Of a stretch of 64,000 bases of DNA, positions 47,071-58,413 are shown one piece after another. How positions within the stretch are numbered: position 1 is the first letter of the stretch; each line of letters opens with the position of its first letter. The stretch comes from Nansenia antarctica (taxonomy: Eukaryota; Chordata; Actinopteri; Argentiniformes; Microstomatidae), in NCBI GenBank assembly GCA_963989245.1, contig OZ022348.1, positions 3,090,529 to 3,154,528 of the forward strand. The letters are read 5' to 3'. The notes beneath the pieces were generated by a model. The model was not told the origin of the DNA, did no database searches, and was given only the letters and a program-made list of their open reading frames with translations. Position numbers and translations under genes: made by a program.

Positions 47071-47645
47071 GAACTGAAGTAATTGCTGGGCATTTTTTGT
47101 GTGGGTCATTTAAAGAGTCTACTGTCAATGTAATAGGCTATTATACCCTGTGAGGTCTTGAACTAAGTAAAATGTATTTACTTACTTTAGACATTGTGCC
47201 AGCTGCATGGCTCATAACTGTGTCTCACACATTGTTCACTATTATGTTTCTTGACATCACTGACTGAAACGCCACTTGTAGATGATGCTTTTGAGCAACA
47301 GGTCGCCGACTTCCATTGAAAATGATCTGATTCCTTGTGGCGTTGTGCTCTCCGTGCACACTGAGGCTTCCATAAGGTCCCTCTCTTCCTGTCTTGGGCT
47401 AGTTCGGATGCTTCTTTCCATGTCCAAGCCCTAGTCTGGCCTTGAGCTCACCTTTAGCTTCAACCCGTGGCAATCGTGTCACATCACAATCGGTTCTCTG
47501 CTGTCAAATGATACATTGGCTAAATTCAGATTACAGACACTTCCAGATAAGATTCTATCAAGGTCGTCTGTTTATTTACAGCTTCTCATATCACACTTTC
47601 CTCTCCTCGATTATCCATCTTTTGCTTCTCTACTTACTCAAATAT
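47071..47645. other. Unassigned stretch
   Basis: No recognised feature before the CT array. Confidence 0.35.
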
Positions 47646-47726
47646 CCCTCTCTCTCTCTCTCTCTGTGTCTCTCTCTCTGTGTCTCTCTCTCTCTCTCTC
47701 TCTCTGTGTCTCTCTCTCTCTCTCTG

Positions 47727-47758
<32 letters not shown>

Positions 47759-47780
47759 TCTGTCTCTCTCTCTCTCTGTG

Positions 47781-47832
<52 letters not shown>

Positions 47833-47912
47833 TCTGTCTCTCTCTCTGTGTCTCTGTCTCTCTCTCTCTCTGTGTCTCTGTGTCTCTCTCTCTCTCTGTC
47901 TCTGCGTCTCTA

Positions 47913-47947
<35 letters not shown>

Positions 47948-48026
47948 GTCTCTCTCTGTCTCTGTCTCTCTCTGTCTCTGCGTCTCTATCTCTCTCTCTC
48001 TGTCTCTGTCTCTCTCTGTCTCTGCG

Positions 48027-48067
<41 letters not shown>

Positions 48068-48174
48068 GTGTCTCTCTCTGTGCCTCTCTCTCTCTCTCTC
48101 TCTGTCTCTCTGTCTCTGTGTGTCTCTCTCTGTCTCTCTGTCTCTGTGTGTCTCTCTCTGTCTCTCTCTCTGTG

Positions 48175-48209
<35 letters not shown>

Positions 48210-48257
48210 CTGTCTGTCTCTCTCTGTCTCTCTCTCTCTGTGTCTCTCTCTCTCTCT

Positions 48258-48306
<49 letters not shown>

Positions 48307-48398
48307 TCTGTGTCTGTGTCTCTCTCTCTCTGTCTCTCTCTCTCTCTGTCTCTCTGTGTGTCTCTCTCTCTCTCTGTCTCTCTCTCTCTCTCTGTCTC
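47646..48398 (+). repeat. 750-bp (CTCTGT)-type array
   Basis: CT dinucleotide runs broken by GT, giving TCTCTGTCTCT words throughout; nearly pure pyrimidine plus G on this strand. The 359- and 331-residue frames over it are low-complexity artefacts (Ser/Leu on plus, Arg/Glu on minus). Confidence 0.98.
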
Positions 48399-49690
48399 AC
48401 AGGTTTTCCACACCTTCCCAAAGCCATTCCTGCTCTGAAGACTGGATTATTACATTTGAAAAGGTCTGGAAAATTACCATGTTCTTGTAAATTGTGTCCA
48501 TCCCAATATGTGCGTGTGTGAGCATTGACAATTGAAAAAAACACTCTTGTTTGTATGGTAATAGTCAGAGGTGTTTTTTTCTTTCTGAGAAATGCTGTGT
48601 TGCCTCTTTCTCTCTCAGGCCACAATATGCTGTTATTACACTTATCCAGAGTCGTAATCGGAAATGATTTGCTGAGGGGGACCGCAGAACAAATGGAACA
48701 TCGTGTTCATTGAATTCTGCCCAATTGTACATCATCAATTCAGTGATAATGCACATGCATCACTGTGCATATGGAGTGTGTTTATCATTTAATGAAGGTC
48801 AGCATTTTAATATGAAAGAGGTTTCATAACATAACCTCTCAATATTCCACATTCCAAATAAGAATCCCCCTCCCGACAGGCAAAGGCTGGAAATTCTGTT
48901 TTGTTTGCATGCAGATGAAGTGTGATTTTCACCTACGGTCGTCTGTTGATGCTATGCTATGCTCCCATCTTTTGCAGACTTTAGGTGTTACCACAAAACA
49001 TCCTCTTGCTTTTATATTCAGAACTGCTACTGGCGAAAGTTCTTATGCTGCCATCCAAAAATGACAGCAGATCCATTTGGTTACTGTAGCTAAAATTAAT
49101 AATCCATAGATAAAAATAGGGACAGTAAATGTATTTGTCTGAAAGATCTAAGCAGCAGGGCCTACACACATAGCTTTTGTTACTGAGGCGGCTGATATTT
49201 CACATTAACATTACGAGCACCAGACTGCCGAACTAACCAATGACATCAAAGCATCTATTTTACCGTCAGTTTCGTTTTCCGTTACTGTACAGTGTGTAAT
49301 CATTCAATTAGATACAGAATAATACATTGATTGTTATTTGTTAGGACCTAAGAATCATTAAAATACCACTTTGTATATTGAAGGGCTAATATATTGAACA
49401 TATTTACAGATATCATTGATTTTACTGTACATATACTGTAAAAATAAAAACAAAAAAAAACGTTATTTGTAGGTCAAATATCCACCTTCACGCAATTGCA
49501 GTGGGGCTGGGTTCGAGTTGCGGCTAAATATGCAGTGGCTTGTGTAACAGAGTTGGGAATGTATGTTTAGTTGTGGTGAATATAGATGAGTTTCGCCGTG
49601 CTTGAGCAGCCCTGGTTGTTGTTGGAGCCCCCCTTTGGAGTTTGGGTGTACTGCAGGTCTGCGTGTTCTTTTGTCCTTCTCTTGTTGCCG
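48399..49690. other. Unassigned stretch
   Basis: No gene or named repeat; AT-rich. Confidence 0.35.
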
Positions 49691-50160
49691 TACTTACGGT
49701 GGAACTAGAACATGGCCGCCATCTCAATGGGTATGTGCGCTATGTAAAATGCTCCTCGTGTTTTGTTGTTTGTATGGAGAATCTTGTAATGTAGGGTGAA
49801 GGTGTTGGTGTAGTACTGTGCTGTTTGTTTTTACATGTATTGTGATGATGTGATGTATTGTGATGATGTGAAACAGAACATTTATTGTATGTTGTTTTGA
49901 ACATGCAGATTCACAAGCAGACCAGAGAAGAATTGTGTTCTATATGTCTTCTCTGCAGGTATGTCGCTCCACATGTTGTTTGTAATTGTTAATTGTAATG
50001 TTTGAGGGAAGTTTGTGTTCTTTCTGTGAACAAATTGTCCTGATGTGAAATGTACATAGACGGTGGTGGGAGAACATGGCCGCCATCTCAATGGATTCAC
50101 AAGCAGACCAGAGAAGAATTGTGTTCTATATGTCTTCTCTGCAGGTCAAATAAACGAATT
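49691..50160 (+). other. Local duplication; one copy lacks an intron-like segment
   Basis: The words GAACATGGCCGCCATCTCAA-TGG (49708-49730) and a 50-bp block ATTCACAAGCAGACC...CTCTGCAG (49909-49958) are separated by 178 bp that begin GTATGT and end ATGCAG. At 50072-50144 the same 23 + 50 bp are directly joined with no gap. The 50-bp block is followed by GTATGT in copy 1 and GTCAAATAAACG in copy 2. This looks like an unspliced and a spliced version of one transcript side by side. The gene or element of origin is unknown. Confidence 0.75.
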
Positions 50161-51327
50161 AAATGAAAGAAGTTTGGCTGTTTGACCATCGTTACACTTG
50201 CATATTTATACAATCTTTTCCTACAGTTCTACCAACTAGTTTTACAATCATGTTATTATGCATTAAAATACTTTGTCTTTCATCTCTTATCCCCAAAACT
50301 ACACAACTGTGTTTTGTTTTGATAATTGCCCATATATCAACAGTTTATAACAAACAATATGTTCCTGGTTGAACACATTGTAAATGTGTTCCAAAGGTGA
50401 AGGGTATGGTTCTGCTTTCCTGGTCAATGTGATTTTCACAAGTTTGAATGTCCATTATTCACATACTGTAGTTACACAATATGTTGTTGAATTGGTCAAT
50501 TGTGAACTCATTCATTCACAGCTGTCACACATACCAACGGAAGTAAGCTGCCTTATACTGTACTGCAACTCAGTATGCCTGAGTTCTGGAATATTATAAT
50601 AAAAAATGTTGCTGATAACTGCAATCATTACTAGATTTGAAAACGTACAGTACCTAGTAGTTTGTTATTCCCGGACACGCCGGCATGCAACAAGATAAAA
50701 CCAGAGAGCTGGGCAAGAACATGCCTGAGGCTTGTACCTGATTAAAGAACCTGATTGGCATCGGTCTTCGCTGCTTCACTTGTGATGGAATAACATTCGA
50801 AATACACAGTATATACAATCAAGTCTACCCACACAAATAATTTGCTGTTTTTATTGCACACAACGTTACGTCCTCCATCAAATGGGCTAATTGCCTTTAT
50901 GCACACACACAGGAGCTGACGTGCCCGATCATACTTTATCATGCTTTGGCAGCGGCAGTGGCTATAAAATAATTAGAAAATGCTTTCCGTTTTTTTTTAT
51001 TGTGTGATTTTGAAATTATAACAACGATAACATGTAAAAAAAACGATTATTGAGGAAAAGTCAGGGAATGGGGGTTTCACAGCGGCAAAGCTACTTCAAT
51101 TAAACAAGTCATTTCCGCTCGTAGAGTCAAGGCACTTACAGTAAAACACATTAAACATTTCTTCAGCAACCCAGCTGAATCATGCTGAGATTGGAGGATA
51201 CCAGTAAAGAGATAATTAGAGACGATTTGAAAAACAGACTCAGACTCAGACTCAGGATCCTACAACATGTGAATGTAGATACACAAGGTCTGTGTGTAGC
51301 CTAGGTATGTGTGGAGTATTGTTATTG
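50161..51327. other. Unassigned stretch
   Basis: No coding or repeat feature identified. Confidence 0.35.
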
Positions 51328-51680
51328 TACATTTACATTTACATTTTTGGCATTTAGCAGACGCCTTATTCCAAAGCGACTTACAATCAATACATTTGAA
51401 TACTAAGCAAGTGAATCATCAATCCACCAGTCGTAGCAGGAAGAGTAATCTAGCTCAGGCCCGGGGCCACTGATAGAAGGAAAAACCTTCTCCTATCATC
51501 TTCTTCTAAAACAAGTTGTTTTTTTTTTACACTGGAGAAACAGAGAAACAGTACAAGGGGGGCAATAGAAGTTCTTAGGGACACAGTAGAGGGGAAAGCG
51601 GGTGTCTTTAGGAGACGCAGTGCTGAGGGGCAGAAGATGTCTCAGGAGGAGCAGTTAGTTATTGTAGGAGTTATAAAGGG
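51328..51680 (-). mobile_element. LINE 3' end (RRRLKTHLFR type), copy 2
   Basis: This is the reverse complement of the 3' UTR at 32100-32420. It has TTTACATTTACATTTTTGGC, ATTTAGCAGACGCC, GGAAAAACCTTCTCCTATC, a T-run and CACTGGAGAAACAGAGAAAC. The coding end is nearly all lost; only the region around the stop remains near 51645-51660. Confidence 0.82.
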
Positions 51681-52412
51681 CGTTTTGGGTTACAGGAAAA
51701 CCAAAGCAGAGATTACTATGATTGCATGTTCAACTTTGGATACACACTGTATAGGACCAGCACTACAGGTGTTACACAGATGATGTATAGCACTTTTCAG
51801 GATACAACTGTCACACGTGTTACCTCTACTGTACCGCCGTCATCACTGCAAGGCAGAGTATTTCTGAGAGGGCTGACAAGTGACAAAGTCAATCCCTTTC
51901 AATGTTTCAAAATCAATTTGCAGTTAGAAGTGGCTGTAGGGGTGTGGGTGCAGTTAGAAGTGGCTGGAGGGGTATGGGCATCGATCGTCTTGTTGAGTCT
52001 CAGACCATTAAATGTGGCTTTAGAGAAAATAAATCTTGTATATTCTGTTTGTGTCAAACTAAGGGCACTGTTCGGACATACTAGATCAAAAGATGTCAGA
52101 AGGAAATAAAAATAGCCTATCTATTTTTAGTAGTGCCGTATTTGTTGTTCATGAATTGCTGTTGCATTTTCGGGTATCCTATGGAGTTGGTAAAACATGA
52201 AATAAAGTCTCTATTGCATAATAGTCTCAGGTTATTCAAATATAATTATTACAGGTGTTGTTGACCTTCATGCCAGTGCATCTCCAGGCCATTTCCTATT
52301 TGCATAATGTTTGTTAAATATTTCACCTTGCACCCTTTTGTCTAATCAGACAAAAGATGCTGTAGCAAGTGATCTGCTTTGGCCTGGTTTTCATGTTGTT
52401 GTGGATAATATG
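51681..52412. other. Unassigned stretch
   Basis: The 127-residue frame at 51726-52109 includes a local GTGGCTG-GGGGTGTGGG duplication (about 51925-51975). I see no domain and do not call it a gene. Confidence 0.35.
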
Positions 52413-52610
52413 TTACGGTACATGTGGGAAAACTAGGGTTAGGGTTAGGTGCTAGGGTGACTTGGTACATGTCTAACCCTGTCTAACCCATGTCTAACCC
52501 TAACCCTAACCCTAACCCTAATCCTAACCCTAACCTTAACCGTAGCACCCATAGCACCTAACCCTAACCCTAGTTTTCCCACATATACCGTGTTCCCACA
52601 TGTACCGTAA
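52413..52610 (+). repeat. Telomere-core fold-back element, copy C
   Basis: A 198-bp element in the same orientation as copy A. The left arm has a single 17-bp unit (TTACGGTACATGTGGGAAAA); the right arm has two, one diverged (ACATATACCGTGTTCCCACA). The asymmetric segment is shortened (GACTTGGTACATG). The (TAACCC)n core is about 70 bp with CTGTC insertions. Confidence 0.92.
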
Positions 52611-53308
52611 CAGATATACAACAGGAGGGATTCTTGTAAAGGACTGGTATGTACCTGTATGTATTTTGCACAAATATTTGAGTAGAATTGGGACAGTGCC
52701 AGACACAGAGAGACAGCTGCGGCCCTCTCAAACACTCAGAGAGAGAAGTACTGGATGTATGAAAGATATGAACCTCCAACACTATCATTCGACTCAGACC
52801 TGGTCTGGAATTGCTAGGACTGAAAATCAATAATAGTGTGTAAAAAATAAAATAAAATAAAAAATCATTCTCTGTTTCTGTGTTTGAATCCATGGTCACT
52901 GTCACAGGTATAACACGAAACCTCGTAATTGTAGGTTATAATTTGTGTTTTGAACTGTAGTAGTTCAGTATCATGCTTCACTGTGACTCTGCACATTAAA
53001 GGCACCCTCCAGTCTAAAATCCAATTGTCCTGTCCTTTTTATGGTCCTTTTATGGCACATTGGGATAAAAACACTGTGTAAATGTGAAAAATATGTTCAG
53101 CCTCGTTTTTACGAAGCTTACATTTAGAAAAACTCCTTATTACATTGTTGTTGTTTCGTAGAAGTAGCACATTGGCTGTCTTTTTAACATTATAAGACAC
53201 TTCATTTAAACAGACCAACATTAACATCAACATTAGTCCTATTTTCTCTTTATGTTAAGAAAAGGGGAGCATAATATGCAGTTAAGGTAAATGTGCTTTA
53301 ATACATCA
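52611..53308. other. Unassigned stretch
   Basis: No recognised feature; a short (AAAAT)n run lies at 52838-52865. Confidence 0.35.
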
Positions 53309-53708
53309 CGTGACGTTAGAATTATAATCTCCATTTTTGTCAAAATTGTGTTTTTTACATAATCTGATCCATTAGGTATTTTTTAAAATGTTGACATTTT
53401 TGAGTTAGTAATTCATGAAATACAAACGTTCCATCTCACCAAACATAATGGAATGTAAAAACTTTGAAGCTCAATATCTCTGAACTGCCCTAAACGGAGA
53501 TAGCACCTTCTCATTCTAAACGGAGACAGAACCTTATCATTCTAAACGGAGATAGAACCTTATCATTCTAAACGGAGATAGAACCTTATCATTCTAAACG
53601 GAGATAGAACCTTATCATTCTAAACGGAGATAGAACCTTATCATTCTAAACGGAGATAGAACCTTATCATTCTAAACGGAGATAGAACCTTATCATTCTA
53701 AGCTCACG
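53309..53708 (+). mobile_element. CGTGA-type MITE, copy 4, with expanded terminal repeat
   Basis: The left end is CGTGACGTTAGAATTATAAT with an internal deletion before CTCCATTTTTG. The interior is as in copy 3. The right-hand terminal region is present as eight tandem 26-bp units, TAAACGGAGATAGAACCTTATCATTC, split here as TAAACGGAGATAG + AACCTTATCATTC, from 53491 to 53700. The outer end AGCTCACG then closes the element. Confidence 0.9.
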
Positions 53709-53879
53709 CTCATGCATAGGTCTAAAGTAGTTCATTAGCATACTGTATCCAGAAATGTATTTAAAAGCTGATGTCTGCAGACTAATTGTTTGAATTAGCC
53801 ACAACTTACCATTGAGATATATCCTGCAGGGCTGGTGTAGTTGTTCTGAATGTTTAGGTCTTATCATTCAGTGTCATCG

Positions 53880-53958
53880 GCTACTCAGACTCCTACTCAG
53901 ACTCCTACTCAGACTCCTACTCAGACTCCTACTCAGGCTCATACTCAGACTCAGGCTG
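53880..53958 (+). repeat. 12-bp minisatellite (CTACTCAGACTC)
   Basis: About six units, the later ones diverged (CTCATACTCAGACTCAGG). Confidence 0.93.
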
Positions 53959-54683
53959 AAAATCATGGCGAGCATGCGTTGCGCCATTGTGTTAGCTAGC
54001 TACCATACTTGTATGTGGTTTGTTTTGGTTCTTGTGAAGAGTTAAGGCTGTAAGCCAACCGTCAGCTAATCAGGACTGTCAAACATTAATATTCATGATT
54101 GATGTAAACACACACAATGACAGACTTTGTATGTCCAAGAGAAATAGATATCCAGAAAATAAATAATTACATATATTACGAGTTTTCTTCAAAACAAGTG
54201 CACACATTGGTTGATTGAATGTTCAGCAGTGACTGAACATTCTAATGAAACCGACTGGAGTGAAACATTTAAAGGTCTCATAAAAAAACTAACAAGCATT
54301 AAAAACTAACTTTTTCAATGCTTGTGCACATATAGTTGGTGCCTAGGTGGACAAGGTAAATGTAAGTATTTAAAATAAATAAATAATGGTGCTGTGAGTT
54401 TCTTTTGCCATAGCATTAGCTAACGCTAACGGTCCTCATGTGGGGAATTGTGAAACCTAATCCAGCCAAACAAAATGGGTTTTACGGGTTTTGGCATATA
54501 GGACGAAGCGATGAAGAACCCACTCAATATCATAACCAACAGTTTTACATTCACTAAATACCTACATTTAGTTACCAAATTCGGGTGGGGGGTATTAGTG
54601 TGGCAATGTGTGTAGCCACGCCCACCCCAGCTGTATGTAAGTAGCCATGTGCGTGTGGACCTGTTTGTTGACAAGTTTACAAG
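53959..54683. other. Unassigned stretch
   Basis: No recognised feature. It leads up to a small frame with a good start context at 54684. Confidence 0.35.
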
Positions 54684-54830
54684 ATGGATGCTGACGCTCT
54701 CGCTAATGCTATCAACAGAATTTCAGAAGTCGGTAGAAATATGCCACTCCTGTTCTTCAACGAGACTACGGTAATAGACTACATGGTGGGAGGAAGAAAT
54801 AGGTTGTCAAAGATGAAACATAATGGATAA
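54684..54830 (+). CDS. Possible small ORF or first exon, 48 residues
   Basis: Starts MDADALANAINRISEVG and continues with RNMPLLFFNETTVIDYMVGG. The start has a strong Kozak context (AAGATGG). The protein is balanced in composition, unlike the low-complexity frames elsewhere, and amphipathic at its start. A donor-like ACG|GTAATA occurs within it (about 54769), and an acceptor-like TTGTGTTACAG ends near 55143. I recognise no family. It could be the first exon of a transposon gene, a small protein, or chance. Confidence 0.25.
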   Translation: MDADALANAINRISEVGRNMPLLFFNETTVIDYMVGGRNRLSKMKHNG

Positions 54831-55455
54831 ATACATTTGTTGCAGACCTACTAAACATGCAACATACTAGCGAACAGTATGTTTCATGCACCATTTTAGT
54901 GTGTGTTTGTGTGTACCAGCTAGCCAAACAAGTGTTAGCTTGTTAGCTAGATAGCTAGCTTTGTTAGAGATATAATAGATTATAGAAAAGGTAAATTATT
55001 TTGCAATGAACGTCGATGTTGTGTGGAATCAAAAAATAATGATTAATTCATTGATTTGTAGATTTGCTGTAGAATAATACTGAGTCTATGGAAAACCTAC
55101 ACTATAGAAGTGTCCACACCTCTGACCTGACATTTGTGTTACAGAATGAGGAGGTGAGAGGTTCTGAGAGATGACACCTTGATGTGAGTCACCAGCACTT
55201 CAGGTATTTGTCATTGTCATTGTATAAGCAATTCTATTTTCTTAACAGAGTAGTATTTCGTAAAAGTGGTGTGTTGGTAACAGTGGGCAATCATTTTAAG
55301 GGCAATGTCTCCAAACAAACAAAGTGTCATCTAAACATGTTGTGATTATTAGTGATGGGCACCAATATTCAATATCAGTCGATATTGATATGAGTGTGGG
55401 ATATCATGATATCACCTTCTCCTTCTTTTCTATCTGGCAAACAATTGTGTATGTG
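54831..55455. other. Unassigned stretch
   Basis: No recognised feature other than the possible splice acceptor near 55143. Confidence 0.35.
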
Positions 55456-55668
55456 TTACGGTACATGTGGGAATACGGTACATGTGGGAAAACTAGGGTT
55501 AGGGTTAGGTGCTAGGGTGCTAGGGTTAAGGTTAGGGTTAAGGTTAGGGTTAGGGTTAGGGTTAGGGTTAAGGTTAGGGTTAGACATGCCAGCATGTACC
55601 AAGTCACCCTAGCACCTAACCCTAACCCTAGTTTTCCCACATGTACCGTATTCCCACATGTACCGTAA
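55456..55668 (-). repeat. Telomere-core fold-back element, copy D
   Basis: A 213-bp element with two 17-bp units in each arm. The core is (TTAGGG)n with TTAAGG variants, about 75 bp long. It is followed by the asymmetric segment near 55585-55606 (GACATGCCAGCATGTACC) in the same orientation as copy B. It is opposite to copies A and C. Confidence 0.93.
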
Positions 55669-56310
55669 CATATGCAATGTTTAACTGTCCTTGCACATTT
55701 CGCAGCAAGTTTGAATACAAGTTCACAATGTAAGTTGAGACATGTAAGTTGAGACATAAGTTGACCGTGGTGGCTAAAATGTGAAAACACAACCCAGTGC
55801 TGCAGTTGCACAATGCTACACAAACCATCCCAGTAATTGCCACCGACATTTCCCCCCACACCTGCAATTGGGGTCACACAATATAGGAAGTCACTTTAAT
55901 GTTAGAAGACAATTACATGGTCATCGAGTTGTTTTTGATTTGTGAAACCATGGAAACAGTACAGAGACACACCGATGCAAGACAACCGATACCCCATGCG
56001 AGACGGAGCAGTTGAAGCGAATTGACTACCTGTGAAACTCTTTCCTAAGTGTTAGTGCCATGCAATGACTTTGGCCATGTGGCGTGGCGTTAAAAAATTT
56101 TTTTTTTGCAAGGAGCTCAGCTCACAAAACCCCCCTGTCCAAACAACATCTTTTATCATGTTTGCAACATGATTCAATATGTGGTTAATATGGAATATAG
56201 TATACCCCCAACCAGTGATATCTGACCCTACCAGATTATTACGGCTTACTGCTGGTTATTATTACTGCTGTAGATTAGTGTAGGCCTATAAGAGGTTCAT
56301 ACTGCCATCG
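55669..56310. other. Unassigned stretch
   Basis: No recognised feature. Confidence 0.35.
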
Positions 56311-56669
56311 CAACACTGGGCTACCTTAATGCCCCTGCTGCAGCAACACTGGGCTACCTTAATGCCCCTGCTGCTGCAACACTGGGCTACCTTAATGCCC
56401 CTGCTGCTGCAACACTGGGCTACCTTAATGCCCCTGCTGCAGCAACACTGGGCTACCTTAATGCCCCTGCTGCAGCAACACTGGGCTACCTTAATGCCCC
56501 TGCTGCAGCAACACTGGGCTACCTTAATGCCCCTGCTGCTGCAACACTGGGCTACCTTAATGCCCCTGCTGCTGCAACACTGGGCTACCTTAATGCCCCT
56601 GCTGCAGCAACACTGGGCTGCCTTAATGCCCCTGCTGCAGCAACACTGGGCTACCTTAATGCCACAGCA
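56311..56669 (+). repeat. 33-bp minisatellite, 11 copies, open in both strands
   Basis: The unit is GGGCTACCTTAATGCCCCTG + CTGC(A/T)GCAACACT. It repeats at 33-bp steps from 56317 to 56647. Because 33 is divisible by three, frames stay open across the array on both strands. A stray unit remains at about 56848-56880, beyond the SINE. Confidence 0.95.
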
Positions 56670-56673
56670 ACAC

Positions 56674-56846
56674 AGTCCCACTCATATTTTTCATTTTTAT
56701 TGACAGATACAGTAGAGATTTAGACAGGAAGGATGGGTGAGAGAGAGAGGAGGGATTACATGCAGGATATGTCCCCGGCCGGAATCCAACCGGGGACCCT
56801 GCGGTGACATGGTGAACGCTTAACCCGCTACGCCACCGAAGCGCCC
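56674..56846 (-). mobile_element. tRNA-derived SINE (family 3), full length
   Basis: On the minus strand the head is GGGCGCTTCGGTGGCGTAGC with an A box TGGCGTAGCGGGTTAAGC. The B box is GGTTGGATTCC. The body is GGGACATATCCTGCATGTAA and the tail ends AATATGAGTGGGACT. It sits at the end of the 33-bp array, with one unit-like piece on its far side, so it inserted into the array. A truncated copy is at 43282-43418. Confidence 0.88.
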
Positions 56847-56880
56847 ATGCTGTGCTACCTTAATGCCACTGCTGCTTCAG

Positions 56881-57766
56881 CAAGACGTGAAGACGTGTGA
56901 AGGTCTGCTGTGACGGTTCTTTGAGAAAATATCTCTTATATCTCTTATATCTCTTATATTGAAAAGCAAATCAAGCTGATTAGCTCATGGATCACACCCT
57001 TTATGTTAACTATTTTGTTCTCTGTAGATCAACATAACTCAAAAACTAAAATACAACCCTCCCGACTAACAGTACCGTTAGTTAGTGTAGTAGTTAGGCT
57101 ACAGAGAGGTGAGAATAGTGACCACTTAAATAGACCACCATACCAACAGGTAACATGTGATGGGTGCACACAGTACATCTAGACTAGCTGATCTGTCACC
57201 TGACCGATAGCTAGCATTGACTTGGCTACTTTCTTTTTTATTTTACTTGAGACTTGCAGACATGGCACTAGTTATAGTTGTCCTTGATTTAAAGCTTTTC
57301 CAACCAATGTATTTTTGATATTGGATTTGAATAAATTCAACTGCAATCGATATACATATACTTTCCATATCAGTGCACATCATTAGTGATTATTGTTAAT
57401 CCTCTTCGACATCAGAAAGTGACTTTCCATTGTTGTAGCAGATTTGTTCTCTTTTGTTGTGTTTGAAAGAACCCGTTTGGTCAGGTCTGTGCCTGTTTTA
57501 GGGAGAAGCAGAGGAAAGCCAAGCCACAGATTGAAGCCGAGCAACTGGAAATGGGGTTGTCTGACCTGGGACGGGATCACACAGCCGGTATCAAATGAAA
57601 GAAATGAAAAGAAAGAGAAAAGCTTATTGGATGTATTGAATCATTTTACTTTGTAGCCCGACTAAGGGATTGGATGGCGAGTGTGATCAGATTGCGATTC
57701 ACAATTTGAGGCAAAATGTGTTAGGTTCCCCACTGTCAGAAAACACACTTAACTACAAACACTGAG
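56881..57766. other. Unassigned stretch
   Basis: A triple CTCTTATAT repeat lies near 56931-56958. No gene is supported. Confidence 0.35.
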
Positions 57767-57821
<55 letters not shown>

Positions 57822-57941
57822 CTCTCTCTCTGTCGCACACACGCACACACACACACACACACACACAAACATTCTCTCTCTCTCTCTCTCTCTCGCTCTC
57901 TCTCTCTCTCGCACACACACACAAACACACACACACACAAA

Positions 57942-57991
<50 letters not shown>

Positions 57992-58058
57992 CACACACAC
58001 AAACACACACACACACACAAACATTCTCTCTCTCTCTCTCTCTCGCACACACACACAA

Positions 58059-58089
<31 letters not shown>

Positions 58090-58132
58090 TTCTCTCTCTC
58101 TCTCTGTCTCTCACACATAAACACACACACAC
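57767..58132 (+). repeat. Compound (CA)n/(CT)n array with a higher-order unit
   Basis: Blocks of ACACACACAAACATT, (CT)n and CGCACACACACAAA recur four to five times, each about 60-80 bp. This is a higher-order repeat of two dinucleotide types. Confidence 0.95.
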
Positions 58133-58413
58133 ATTGATTTGTCCTCCACAGTAGGACTAGTGGGTGTCTCATTTCTCTGACGTTCCAAGTGGGCATTGCA
58201 ATGTGTCCCTTCCTCAGCATGCAAACATGTCGCTGGCATACCTCAAAACACTCTTGATTAATTATGATTTGTTATTGATAATATATGAATTATTTATCCC
58301 TCAGGGTTTGTGCTAGAGAAAGATTCATTTATTGACATGGAAAGCTACAGATAAACAGTACAGTTGAGAGTGACAGACAGTACATTTAGTGTTGCGCATC
58401 TTCAAATATGTTT
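58133..58413. other. Unassigned stretch
   Basis: No recognised feature. Confidence 0.35.

Noticed and set aside
47442..48625. Several overlapping frames of 250-359 residues on both strands
   Set aside because: All cover the (CT/GT) array; Ser/Leu/Val or Arg/Glu repeats only.
51726..52109. 127-residue frame that might be a host gene
   Set aside because: No domain, no splice-site support, internal short duplication, and no similarity I can recognise.
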